Source of the DNA: Buttiauxella selenatireducens
GTDB taxonomy: Bacteria; Pseudomonadota; Gammaproteobacteria; Enterobacterales; Enterobacteriaceae
Assembly: GCF_031432975.1 (NCBI RefSeq)
Contig: NZ_CP133838.1
Coordinates: 3,968,001 to 4,032,000, forward strand
Direction of reading: 5' to 3'
DNA: 64,000 nt
The notes under the pieces were generated by a model. That model worked only from the letters and a program-made list of their open reading frames with translations. It did not search any database and was not told the origin of the DNA. Positions 56,433 through 64,000 of the stretch are shown here, one piece after another. A program made the translations under genes and the position numbers. How positions within the stretch are numbered: position 1 is the stretch's first letter; each line of letters starts with the position of its first letter.

Positions 56433-57992
56433 ATGCTCGACATTAATTTAAAAACCCAACTCAAAGCCTATCTTGAGAAAATCACCAAACCTGTTGAGTT
56501 AATTGCAACTCTGGATGGCAGCGTCAAATCTTCTGAAGTGGGTGAATTACTGGCTGAAATCGCACAGCTATCTGACAAAGTTTCTTTCAGCATTAATAAC
56601 GATTTGCCGGTGCGCAAGCCGTCATTTCTGATTACTAATCCGGGTTCCAATACAGGCCCGCGTTTTGCCGGTTCTCCACTCGGACACGAATTTACTTCTC
56701 TGGTGCTGGCATTGCTGCAGATCGGAGGACATCCGTCGAAAGAGTCGCAAGATTTGCTTGAGCAGATCCGCGAGATCGATGGCGATTTCCATTTCGAAAC
56801 TTATTATTCGCTCTCCTGCCACAACTGCCCGGACGTGGTACAAGCGCTGAACCTGATGAGCGTGTTGAACCCGCGAATCAGCCATACCGCGATTGACGGT
56901 GGTGTGTTCCAGAATGAAATTCAGGAGCGCAACGTCATGGGCGTGCCAGCGGTATTCCTGAACGGTAAAGAGTTCGGCCAGGGGCGTATGACGCTGGCTG
57001 AAATCGTCGGTAAGATTGATACCGGTGCCGAAAAACGTGCTGCCGAAGCGCTGAATAAACGTGAAGCCTACGATGTGTTAATTGTCGGCAGCGGCCCAGC
57101 GGGTGCGGCAGCAGCGGTTTACTCCGCACGTAAAGGCATTCGTACCGGCCTGATGGGCGAGCGTTTTGGTGGCCAGGTATTAGATACCGTTGATATCGAA
57201 AACTACATTTCCGTACCGAAGACTGAAGGTCAAAAACTGGCGGGCGCACTGAAAGCACACGTTGATGATTACGATGTGGATGTTATCGACACGCAAAGTG
57301 CCAGCAAACTGATCCCGGCGAAAACCGAAGGTGGTTTGCATCAGATTCAAACTGCGTCTGGCGCCACGCTGAGTGCTCGCAGCATCATCATTGCGACCGG
57401 TGCGAAATGGCGCAATATGAATGTTCCAGGCGAAGAACAGTACCGCACCAAAGGCGTGACGTATTGCCCACACTGCGATGGCCCGCTGTTTAAAGGTAAA
57501 CGCGTGGCGGTGATCGGTGGCGGTAACTCAGGCGTTGAAGCAGCTATTGATCTGGCGGGTATTGTCGAACACGTGACGTTGCTGGAGTTCGCGCCAGAAA
57601 TGAAAGCCGACCAGGTCTTGCAGAATAAAGTTCGCAGCCTGAAAAACGTCGACATCATTTTGAATGCGCAAACGCTGGAAGTGAAAGGCGATGGCGCGAA
57701 AGTCACCGGTTTACAGTACAAAGATCGTATTACTGAACACGTTCACGAGATTGAGCTGGCGGGGATTTTCGTACAAATCGGCCTGCTGCCAAACACGAAC
57801 TGGCTGGAAGGCAGCGTTGAGCGCAACCGCATGGGTGAGATTATCATTGATGCGAAATGTGAAACGACCGTGAAGGGTGTATTTGCTGCGGGGGACTGCA
57901 CTACCGTCCCGTACAAACAAATCATTATCGCGACCGGCGAAGGTGCGAAAGCCTCTCTGAGCGCATTTGATTATTTGATTCGCAACTCATAA
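56433..57992 (+). CDS. ahpF: Alkyl hydroperoxide reductase flavoprotein subunit
   Basis: A 519-residue FAD/NADH disulphide reductase (E. coli 521) that re-reduces AhpC. The N-terminal double thioredoxin-like domain has the CxxC in [11 protein letters not shown] near residue 130; FAD binding [19 protein letters not shown] near 215; the second redox CxxC in [12 protein letters not shown] near 345; NADH binding [17 protein letters not shown]. The ATG at 56433 follows GGGAGACGC. Confidence 0.97.
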   Translation: MLDINLKTQLKAYLEKITKPVELIATLDGSVKSSEVGELLAEIAQLSDKVSFSINNDLPVRKPSFLITNPGSNTGPRFAGSPLGHEFTSLVLALLQIGGHPSKESQDLLEQIREIDGDFHFETYYSLSCHNCPDVVQALNLMSVLNPRISHTAIDGGVFQNEIQERNVMGVPAVFLNGKEFGQGRMTLAEIVGKIDTGAEKRAAEALNKREAYDVLIVGSGPAGAAAAVYSARKGIRTGLMGERFGGQVLDTVDIENYISVPKTEGQKLAGALKAHVDDYDVDVIDTQSASKLIPAKTEGGLHQIQTASGATLSARSIIIATGAKWRNMNVPGEEQYRTKGVTYCPHCDGPLFKGKRVAVIGGGNSGVEAAIDLAGIVEHVTLLEFAPEMKADQVLQNKVRSLKNVDIILNAQTLEVKGDGAKVTGLQYKDRITEHVHEIELAGIFVQIGLLPNTNWLEGSVERNRMGEIIIDAKCETTVKGVFAAGDCTTVPYKQIIIATGEGAKASLSAFDYLIRNS

Positions 57993-58010
57993 AACCGCTT
58001 ATTTATGATA

Positions 58011-58037
58011 AAGGCCTATCAACTGATGGGCCTTTTT
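58011..58037. terminator. Terminator after ahpF
   Basis: AAGGCCTATCA pairs with TGATGGGCCTT (58011-58034, one G-U pair) around a 2-base gap, followed by a T-run. It also faces the end of the converging regulator gene. Confidence 0.87.
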
Positions 58038-58696
58038 TAATACTCTTTCGGTAAATGTTTAATCGAAATTAATTTACCGCGCTTGATCTCAATATACTCA
58101 CCACGCCGTAATTGACTCAATATTGCCATAATAGTGCTGCGCGCCAGTTGTGTGCGTTCCTGAATATAGTCCGTTACATTAATGGCACTGCGTAATTCAG
58201 GTGTCAGGATATTCAATTCAAGTAATTTATTACGGATCATGACATATGCTGTCACCCCCAACAGATGCTCTTCACGCACAGAATAAACCTGTATAAACCA
58301 GGTAAGCAGGCTGGCGACAGTTTGCCATAAATTCTGTTGGGTAAAGATTTCGAATGCCTGATCCACTGGAACCACTCGTGCTTTGCAGGGTTCTTCTATT
58401 TTCAAAAACCAACCGCCACGTGGGCGCATGCACTCTGCAATGCCGTAAATCATCTCGCCTCTCGCGGACGAAAGCACTAAGCCATCACTGACACGAATAA
58501 ACGAAAAGTACCCATCAGTGAACAAATAGAGTGATTTATCATTCTCCCGAGCGGCGTAAATTTCTTCATTCGAATTAAAACACTGCTCTGTGCCAACGCC
58601 AGAAAGTGCCTGCCGCAAAACGGCCATTTCTTCATAAGGGCGAAGTGGATACAGAGAAGGAGGCGGTGTTTCACCACTATTATTGTTGACAGCCAT
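58037..58696 (-). CDS. IprA-like winged-helix regulator
   Basis: A 219-residue protein resembling E. coli IprA (YaiV), a Crp/Fnr-fold regulator linked to peroxide resistance. The N-terminal cyclic-nucleotide-like beta domain covers about 20-130; the winged helix ends with RTQLARSTIMAILSQLRRGEYIEIKRGKLISIKHLPKEY, closely matching the IprA C-terminus. The ATG at 58696 matches that length; the open frame runs on upstream without homology. It converges on ahpCF, so a link to peroxide defence is suggested by position but not shown. It could be a paralogue rather than IprA itself. Confidence 0.82.
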   Translation of the reverse strand: MAVNNNSGETPPPSLYPLRPYEEMAVLRQALSGVGTEQCFNSNEEIYAARENDKSLYLFTDGYFSFIRVSDGLVLSSARGEMIYGIAECMRPRGGWFLKIEEPCKARVVPVDQAFEIFTQQNLWQTVASLLTWFIQVYSVREEHLLGVTAYVMIRNKLLELNILTPELRSAINVTDYIQERTQLARSTIMAILSQLRRGEYIEIKRGKLISIKHLPKEY

Positions 58697-58736
58697 GAAC
58701 CAACCCTTTTCAATTTCTATTACCAATATAGTAGTC

Positions 58737-58766
58737 GATAAAAAAAAGCGGCTTACGCCGCTTTCT
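58737..58766 (-). terminator. cysS terminator
   Basis: AAAGCGGC (58745-58752) pairs with GCCGCTTT (58757-58764) around TTAC. On the minus strand it follows the cysS stop and ends in a long T-run (the plus strand shows ATAAAAAAA). Confidence 0.88.
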
Positions 58767-58787
58767 TTATCACTAGCTGAATAAAAA

Positions 58788-60176
58788 TTATTTTCTACGC
58801 CAGGTTGTCCCCTGCGGGCCATCTTCCAGCACGATACCCATTTCGTTCAGACGATCGCGAGCCTGGTCTGCCAGCGCCCAATCTTTCGACTGGCGCGCAT
58901 CGTTACGCTGTTTGATTAGCGCTTCGATTTCAGCCACTTCGCCGTCATCCGCCTGCACGCTGCTTTGCAGGAAAGCTTCTGGTTCTTGCTCAAGTAAGCC
59001 CAGCACGGCTGAAAGCTGACGCAACGCCGCCGCCAGGCCGTTTGCTGCGTTCACATCTTCTGTTTTCAGTCGGTTGACTTCACGCGCCATATCAAACAGC
59101 ACGGAATAAGCTTCCGGCGTGTTGAAGTCATCGTCCATCGCTTCGCGGAAACGGGCTTCAAATGCCTCGCCACCAGCGGGTTGAGCGTTGGTGTCAGTGC
59201 CACGCAGTGCGGTGTACAAACGTTCCAACGATGTGCGCGCCTGCTTCAGGTTTTCTTCGCTGTAGTTCAGTTGGCTGCGATAGTGACCGGACATCAGGAA
59301 GTAGCGAATAGTTTCTGCATCGTAATACTTCAACACGTCACGCACAGTGAAGAAGTTGCCCAGAGATTTAGACATTTTCTCACGATCGACCATCACCATC
59401 CCGGAGTGCATCCAGGTGTTGACGTACTCACCGCCGTGCGCACAGGTTGACTGCGCAATTTCGTTTTCGTGGTGCGGGAACATCAGGTCTGAACCGCCGC
59501 CATGAATATCAAAATGATTGCCAAGCTGTTTGCAGTTCATTGCGGAACATTCAATGTGCCAGCCTGGACGGCCTTCACCCCATGGCGATGACCAGCTTGG
59601 TTCGCCCGGCTTAGACATTTTCCACAGCACGAAGTCCATCGGATTGCGCTTCACGTTGGCTTCAACTTCCACACGAGCACCCGCTTGTAATTGCTCTAAA
59701 TCCTGACGGGAAAGCTTGCCGTAATCCGCATCGGATTCAACGGAGAACATCACGTCGCCGTTGCTGGCAACATACGCATGATTACGCTCGATAAGCTGTT
59801 CAACAATTTCGATGATGTCTGGGATATGTTTTGTCGCGCGCGGCTCGCTGTCCGGGCGCAAAATATTCAGCGCGTCGAAATCGGTGTGCATTTCGGCCAC
59901 CATGCGGTCAACCAGCGCAACAAAATCTTCGCCATTTTCGTTAGCGCGTTTAATAATTTTATCGTCGATATCGGTAATGTTGCGCACGTACTTCAGGTTA
60001 TAACCGAGATAACGCAGGTAACGCGCGACGACATCGAAGGCAACAAAAGTACGGCCGTGGCCAATGTGACACAAATCGTAAACGGTAATACCACACACGT
60101 ACATGCCAACCTCTTGGGCATGAATAGGTTTGAATTCCTCTTTTTGGCGACTCATTGTATTGAAGATTTTTAACAT
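58788..60176 (-). CDS. cysS: Cysteinyl-tRNA synthetase
   Basis: 462 residues (E. coli 461). Class I synthetase: zinc ligands start at [10 protein letters not shown] (Cys28), the HIGH motif reads HIGHGRTF, and KMSKS is in [12 protein letters not shown] near residue 270. It has the normal C-terminal tRNA-binding region. The start ATG at 60176 aligns with [15 protein letters not shown]. It is divergent from ppiB. Confidence 0.97.
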   Translation of the reverse strand: MLKIFNTMSRQKEEFKPIHAQEVGMYVCGITVYDLCHIGHGRTFVAFDVVARYLRYLGYNLKYVRNITDIDDKIIKRANENGEDFVALVDRMVAEMHTDFDALNILRPDSEPRATKHIPDIIEIVEQLIERNHAYVASNGDVMFSVESDADYGKLSRQDLEQLQAGARVEVEANVKRNPMDFVLWKMSKPGEPSWSSPWGEGRPGWHIECSAMNCKQLGNHFDIHGGGSDLMFPHHENEIAQSTCAHGGEYVNTWMHSGMVMVDREKMSKSLGNFFTVRDVLKYYDAETIRYFLMSGHYRSQLNYSEENLKQARTSLERLYTALRGTDTNAQPAGGEAFEARFREAMDDDFNTPEAYSVLFDMAREVNRLKTEDVNAANGLAAALRQLSAVLGLLEQEPEAFLQSSVQADDGEVAEIEALIKQRNDARQSKDWALADQARDRLNEMGIVLEDGPQGTTWRRK

Positions 60177-60364
60177 CAGGGGATTCCATGTAAGTGTGTC
60201 GAAACAATGCAATTGGCTATATTAAACCATAATTTTATCCGGATGCAGTGTGCTTTGCGAGGTTATCGCTTACTGACGTACGGGACGCAGTTATGCTATA
60301 ACAACCACCTTGTGTCACGGCACCGTCTGCCTGAACACTGTCTGACTAATATAGGATACACAGC

Positions 60365-60859
60365 ATGGTTACTTTTCATACTAATCACGGCGATATCGTA
60401 ATCAAAACTTTTGATGATAAAGCGCCGATTACTGTTAAAAACTTCCTCGAATACTGCCGCGAAGGTTTCTACGACAACACCATTTTCCACCGTGTGATCA
60501 ATGGTTTTATGATCCAGGGCGGCGGTTTTGAACCGGGTATGAAGCAGAAAGAGACCAAAGACACCATTCAGAATGAAGCGAACAACGGCCTGAAAAACAC
60601 CAAAGGCACGCTGGCAATGGCTCGTACTCAGGCTCCACACTCTGCAACAGCTCAGTTCTTCATTAACGTAGCTGATAACGATTTCCTGAACTTCAGCAGC
60701 GAAAGCATGCAAGGTTGGGGTTACTGCGTATTTGCTGAAGTCGTTGAAGGTATGGACGTCGTTGAGAAAATCAAAGGCGTGTCCACCGGTCGCAGCGGTA
60801 TGCACCAGGACGTTCCTAAAGAAGACGTGGTTATCACTAGCGTAACCGTAAGCGAATAA
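60365..60859 (+). CDS. ppiB: Cytoplasmic peptidyl-prolyl isomerase B (cyclophilin)
   Basis: 164 residues, equal to E. coli PpiB. The cyclophilin active site is visible in [33 protein letters not shown] and [16 protein letters not shown]. There is no signal peptide. It is followed 8 bp later by lpxH, a pairing also found in E. coli. Confidence 0.98.
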   Translation: MVTFHTNHGDIVIKTFDDKAPITVKNFLEYCREGFYDNTIFHRVINGFMIQGGGFEPGMKQKETKDTIQNEANNGLKNTKGTLAMARTQAPHSATAQFFINVADNDFLNFSSESMQGWGYCVFAEVVEGMDVVEKIKGVSTGRSGMHQDVPKEDVVITSVTVSE

Positions 60860-60867
60860 TTCGCCCC

Positions 60868-61593
60868 ATGGCGATGACGCTTTTTATCGCAGATTTGCAT
60901 CTGTGTTCAGAAGAACCGGCGATTACCGCCGGTTTTCTGCGTTTTCTGGCGGGCTCGGCGCGGGAAGCTGACGCACTCTATATCCTTGGCGATCTGTTTG
61001 AAGCCTGGATTGGTGATGACGACCCTGAACCTTTGCACCGCCAAATTGCTCTTGCTATCAAAGACCTGGTTGATTCCGGTGTGCCCTGCTTCTTTATTCA
61101 TGGCAACCGCGATTTCCTGCTCGGTAAACGTTTTGCACGCTTGAGCGGAATGACATTGTTACCCGAAGAACAGGTTGTCAATTTATACGGTCGCAATATG
61201 TTATTGCTACACGGCGATACACTTTGTACCGATGACCACGGTTATCAGGCCTTCCGCAAGAAAGTCCACCAGCCCTGGCTGCAATGTCTGTTTCTCGCCC
61301 TGCCGCTGTTTATTCGCAAACGCGTCGCCGCCAAAATGCGTGCTAACAGCAAAGCGTCCAACAGCAGTAAATCGATGACGATTATGGATGTGAATCCACA
61401 CGCCGTTGTTGATGCCCTTACCCGTCACCAGGTGCAGTGGATGATCCACGGCCATACTCATCGCCCTGAAATTCACCCGCTAACGGCTAACGGCAAACCC
61501 GCATTTCGCTGCGTTTTAGGTGCCTGGCATGCGCAAGGGTCGATGATTAAAGTGACCGCCGAAGATGTGGAATTAATTCCTTTCGATTTCTAA
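60868..61593 (+). CDS. lpxH: UDP-2,3-diacylglucosamine diphosphatase LpxH
   Basis: A 241-residue calcineurin-like phosphoesterase of lipid A synthesis (E. coli 240). Metal-site motifs in order: [42 protein letters not shown] and HGHTHRP. The ribosome-binding site is weak, and either ATG (60868 or 60874) might be used. Its product is essential for the outer membrane. Confidence 0.95.
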   Translation: MAMTLFIADLHLCSEEPAITAGFLRFLAGSAREADALYILGDLFEAWIGDDDPEPLHRQIALAIKDLVDSGVPCFFIHGNRDFLLGKRFARLSGMTLLPEEQVVNLYGRNMLLLHGDTLCTDDHGYQAFRKKVHQPWLQCLFLALPLFIRKRVAAKMRANSKASNSSKSMTIMDVNPHAVVDALTRHQVQWMIHGHTHRPEIHPLTANGKPAFRCVLGAWHAQGSMIKVTAEDVELIPFDF

Positions 61594-61626
61594 ACAAAAC
61601 CCTCCATTTTTGCTGCATTCACAGCT

Positions 61627-61642
61627 ACGCAACCGTTTTCCT
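61627..61642. promoter_or_regulatory. PurR box upstream of purEK
   Basis: ACGCAACCGTTTTCCT matches 14 of 16 positions of the PurR operator consensus and lies about 90 bp before purE, where E. coli has its PurR site. Repression by PurR with hypoxanthine or guanine is inferred. Confidence 0.88.
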
Positions 61643-61731
61643 TGCTCTATGTTCATGCTATTCTCTGAACCCTTCTGACCGTTCGAGCCACGTTCGGTGA
61701 TGTTTGCATACCCACAGGAGTTTTGAGACGC

Positions 61732-62241
61732 ATGTCCTCCAACCAGACCCCGGCGCGTATCGCCATTGTCATGGGTTCCAAAAGTGACTGGGCCACCATG
61801 CAGTTTGCCGCAGAAATCCTCACCACCCTTGATGTCCCACACCACGTTGAAGTGGTTTCCGCTCACCGCACTCCCGATAAACTTTTCAGCTTTGCCGAAC
61901 AGGCAAGCGGCAACGGTTATCAGGTGATTATTGCGGGCGCAGGCGGTGCGGCACATTTACCGGGCATGATCGCGGCAAAAACCCTGGTTCCCGTGCTGGG
62001 TGTGCCAGTCCAAAGTGCTGCATTAAGCGGCGTCGACAGTCTCTATTCCATTGTTCAAATGCCGCGTGGTATTCCGGTCGGGACGTTGGCTATCGGTAAA
62101 GCGGGTGCCGCCAATGCCGCTCTGCTGGCCGCCCAAATCCTGGCGCTGCACGACCAGGCACTCAATCAACGCCTGCAAAACTGGCGTCAAAGCCAAACCG
62201 ACGAAGTGCTGGAAAACCCAGACCCACGGGGTGAAGCATGA
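61732..62241 (+). CDS. purE: N5-carboxyaminoimidazole ribonucleotide mutase
   Basis: 169 residues, equal to E. coli PurE. It converts N5-CAIR to CAIR in purine synthesis. It contains [23 protein letters not shown] (catalytic His), [16 protein letters not shown], and [21 protein letters not shown]. The ATG at 61732 is chosen over one 3 codons upstream by homology. The stop overlaps purK by ATGA. Confidence 0.98.
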   Translation: MSSNQTPARIAIVMGSKSDWATMQFAAEILTTLDVPHHVEVVSAHRTPDKLFSFAEQASGNGYQVIIAGAGGAAHLPGMIAAKTLVPVLGVPVQSAALSGVDSLYSIVQMPRGIPVGTLAIGKAGAANAALLAAQILALHDQALNQRLQNWRQSQTDEVLENPDPRGEA

Positions 62242-63308
62242 AACGGGTTTGCGTGCTGGGTAACGGTCAATTAGGCAGGATGTTACGCCAGGCGGGCGAA
62301 CCGCTGGGTATCGCAGTTTATCCGGTTGGCTTAGATGCCGAACCCGAAGCCGTTCCGTTTGCACAAAGCGTGATTACCGCTGAAATTGAGCGCTGGCCTG
62401 AAACCGCCCTCACCCGCGAACTGGCTCGCCACAACGCTTTTGTAAACCGCGATGTGTTCCCGATAATCGCCGACCGCCTGACGCAAAAGCAGTTGTTCGA
62501 TAAGCTCGAACTGGCAACCGCGCCGTGGCAATTGCTTTCCAGCCGCGACCAATGGGCCGATGTATTCCAGAACTTGGGCGAACTGGCGATTGTGAAACGC
62601 CGCGTCGGTGGATACGACGGGCGTGGACAGTGGCGTTTGCGCAGCCAGGAAACCGACCAGTTACCCGATGATTGCTACGGCGAATGTATCGTCGAGCAAG
62701 GTATTAATTTCTCGGGTGAAGTTTCTCTCGTGGGTGCTCGTGGACATGACGGCACCACCGTATTTTACCCGCTGACGCATAACCTGCATCAGGACGGCAT
62801 TCTGCGCACCAGCGTGGTTTTCCCACAGGTCAATATCGAGCAACAGCAGCAAGCAGAAGCGATGCTGTCGGCCATTTTGCACGAGCTGAACTATGTTGGC
62901 GTCATGGCGATGGAGTGCTTTATCACGCCAGCCGGTTTGTTGATTAACGAACTCGCCCCGCGTGTGCACAACAGCGGGCACTGGACGCAAAACGGCGCAT
63001 CCATCAGTCAGTTTGAATTGCATCTGCGCGCCATCGTAGATCTGCCGCTGCCACAACCTGTTGTCAATTCACCGTCTGTGATGGTTAACCTCATCGGCAC
63101 AGACCTGAATTACGACTGGCTAAAACTGCCGTTAGTGCATTTGCATTGGTACGACAAAGAAGTGCGTGAAGGTCGAAAAGTGGGCCATCTCAATCTCAAT
63201 GACAGCGATATCGGCAGACTTGGCGCGTCGCTTGAAGCGCTGGTGCCACTATTACCTGCGGAATACGCAAGTGGGATTTCCTGGGCGCAGAGTAAACTCT
63301 CCATATAG
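62238..63308 (+). CDS. purK: N5-carboxyaminoimidazole ribonucleotide synthase
   Basis: A 356-residue ATP-grasp enzyme (E. coli 355) that makes N5-CAIR from AIR, bicarbonate and ATP. Features: [16 protein letters not shown] at the start, [13 protein letters not shown], and [14 protein letters not shown] near the metal and ATP site. It is translationally coupled to purE by a 4-bp overlap. Confidence 0.97.
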   Translation: MKRVCVLGNGQLGRMLRQAGEPLGIAVYPVGLDAEPEAVPFAQSVITAEIERWPETALTRELARHNAFVNRDVFPIIADRLTQKQLFDKLELATAPWQLLSSRDQWADVFQNLGELAIVKRRVGGYDGRGQWRLRSQETDQLPDDCYGECIVEQGINFSGEVSLVGARGHDGTTVFYPLTHNLHQDGILRTSVVFPQVNIEQQQQAEAMLSAILHELNYVGVMAMECFITPAGLLINELAPRVHNSGHWTQNGASISQFELHLRAIVDLPLPQPVVNSPSVMVNLIGTDLNYDWLKLPLVHLHWYDKEVREGRKVGHLNLNDSDIGRLGASLEALVPLLPAEYASGISWAQSKLSI

Positions 63309-63319
63309 TTAGTCATCGC

Positions 63320-63346
63320 GGCGGATGGCGCTTGCGCTTATCCGCC
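63320..63346. repeat. REP-like palindrome after purK
   Basis: GGCGGATGGCGCTTGCGCTTATCCGCC resembles the REP element core found downstream of many enterobacterial operons, in a 120-bp gap between purK and selU. Only one copy was seen in the window. Confidence 0.8.
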
Positions 63347-63428
63347 CTGGAATTCATTCCCCCCATAACTTTCTTTTCTTTGTTTCAAGGCGCACAATCC
63401 ACGGCGTTTCTGGCCTCAAGGTTTAACC

Positions 63429-64000
63429 ATGGAAAACGCTCGTCCCAACACCCAAAATTATGAACATCTGCTGCGCGCAGATATTCCGCTTATCGACGTG
63501 CGGGCGCCGGTTGAATTCACCCAGGGGGCCATGCCTGCCGCGCTGAATTTGCCGCTGATGTCAGATGATGAGCGTGCGCAAGTGGGTACGTGCTACAAAC
63601 AGCGTGGGCAACAAGCAGCGATTGAGTTAGGTCACAGTCTGGTTCAGGGTGAAATTCGTGAGGCCCGTTTGCAGAAGTGGCTCGAACTTTGTCGCCAAAA
63701 TCCGCAGGGGTATCTGTGCTGCGCCAGAGGCGGCCTGCGCTCCCATCTGGTTCAGCAATGGCTGCGTGAAGCGGGTGTCGACTATCCGCTGGTCGAAGGC
63801 GGTTATAAGGCGCTGCGCCACTATGCGATGGATGTGATTGAGTCTCGCTCACGTTGGCCTATGGTGCTGGTCAGCGGTAATACAGGCGGCGGTAAAACGA
63901 TTCTAATCCGTTCACTGCCGACAGGCGTCGATCTTGAAGGGCTGGCTCATCATCGCGGTTCGTCATTTGGCCGCACCATTGTCGAACAACCCTCGCAGAC
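63429..64000 (+). CDS. selU: tRNA 2-selenouridine synthase (3' truncated by window)
   Basis: The first ~190 residues of SelU/MnmH (E. coli YbbB, 364). The N-terminal rhodanese domain carries the active cysteine in [17 protein letters not shown] near residue 97, followed by the P-loop [16 protein letters not shown] near residue 147. It replaces the wobble 2-thiouridine sulphur with selenium using selenophosphate. The start is ATG 63429; no strong ribosome-binding site is obvious (AAGGTTTAACC). The sequence continues past base 64000. Confidence 0.95.
   Translation, partial: MENARPNTQNYEHLLRADIPLIDVRAPVEFTQGAMPAALNLPLMSDDERAQVGTCYKQRGQQAAIELGHSLVQGEIREARLQKWLELCRQNPQGYLCCARGGLRSHLVQQWLREAGVDYPLVEGGYKALRHYAMDVIESRSRWPMVLVSGNTGGGKTILIRSLPTGVDLEGLAHHRGSSFGRTIVEQPSQ

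Overview
The window is chromosomal DNA of an enterobacterium (family Enterobacteriaceae, Gammaproteobacteria). Nearly every core gene matches an Escherichia coli gene at close to the same length, and the enterobactin locus, the lldPRD operon, purEK and ahpCF keep the E. coli internal order. The combination (fdnGHI next to ybdJ, lldPRD and a fimbrial cluster between ybdK and the ent genes, gdhA and opgB beside entD) is not the E. coli K-12 arrangement. A less-studied genus near Buttiauxella, Kluyvera or Lelliottia is plausible, but the species cannot be fixed from the sequence alone.

Layout. 1-4530: fdnGHI, the nitrate-inducible selenocysteine formate dehydrogenase, entering the window without its first ~22 codons. 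4641-7662: ybdJ, mechanosensitive channel ybdG (its 3' end rewritten by an ERIC element) and ybdK. 7890-17525: an accessory stretch with a LuxR-type regulator, a cupin plus zinc alcohol dehydrogenase pair, a four-gene chaperone-usher fimbrial operon, and a DUF2946/PepSY membrane protein pair. 17611-21412: lldPRD with two perfect LldR operators. 21475-24547: osmC, a TPR protein / ECF sigma factor / anti-sigma operon (the sigma gene appears to start at ATT), and a VapBC toxin-antitoxin pair. 24817-27000: ilvBN with its ivbL attenuator. 27119-30609: cstA-ybdD plus a COG0523 GTPase.

30942-50810 is a complete enterobactin system. entCEBA-H makes and activates 2,3-dihydroxybenzoate. EntF with YbdZ and EntD assembles the trilactone. 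EntS exports it, FepA-FepB-FepDGC import the ferric form, and Fes releases the iron. Three divergent promoter regions carry Fur-box-like sequences. fepE is absent, and a HigBA toxin-antitoxin pair occupies its usual place between fepC and entF. A GC-rich palindromic repeat (core CCTCTCC...GGAGAGG) is scattered through this half of the window in six clusters, one of them an exact 51-bp tandem array.

50911-64000: gdhA, a DUF4156 lipoprotein, opgB, ahpCF with an IprA-like regulator facing it, cysS, ppiB-lpxH, purEK with a PurR box, and the 5' part of selU. Selenium use marks both ends of the window: Sec in FdnG and tRNA 2-selenouridine synthase in SelU. No rRNA, tRNA, CRISPR array, prophage or insertion-sequence transposase was seen.
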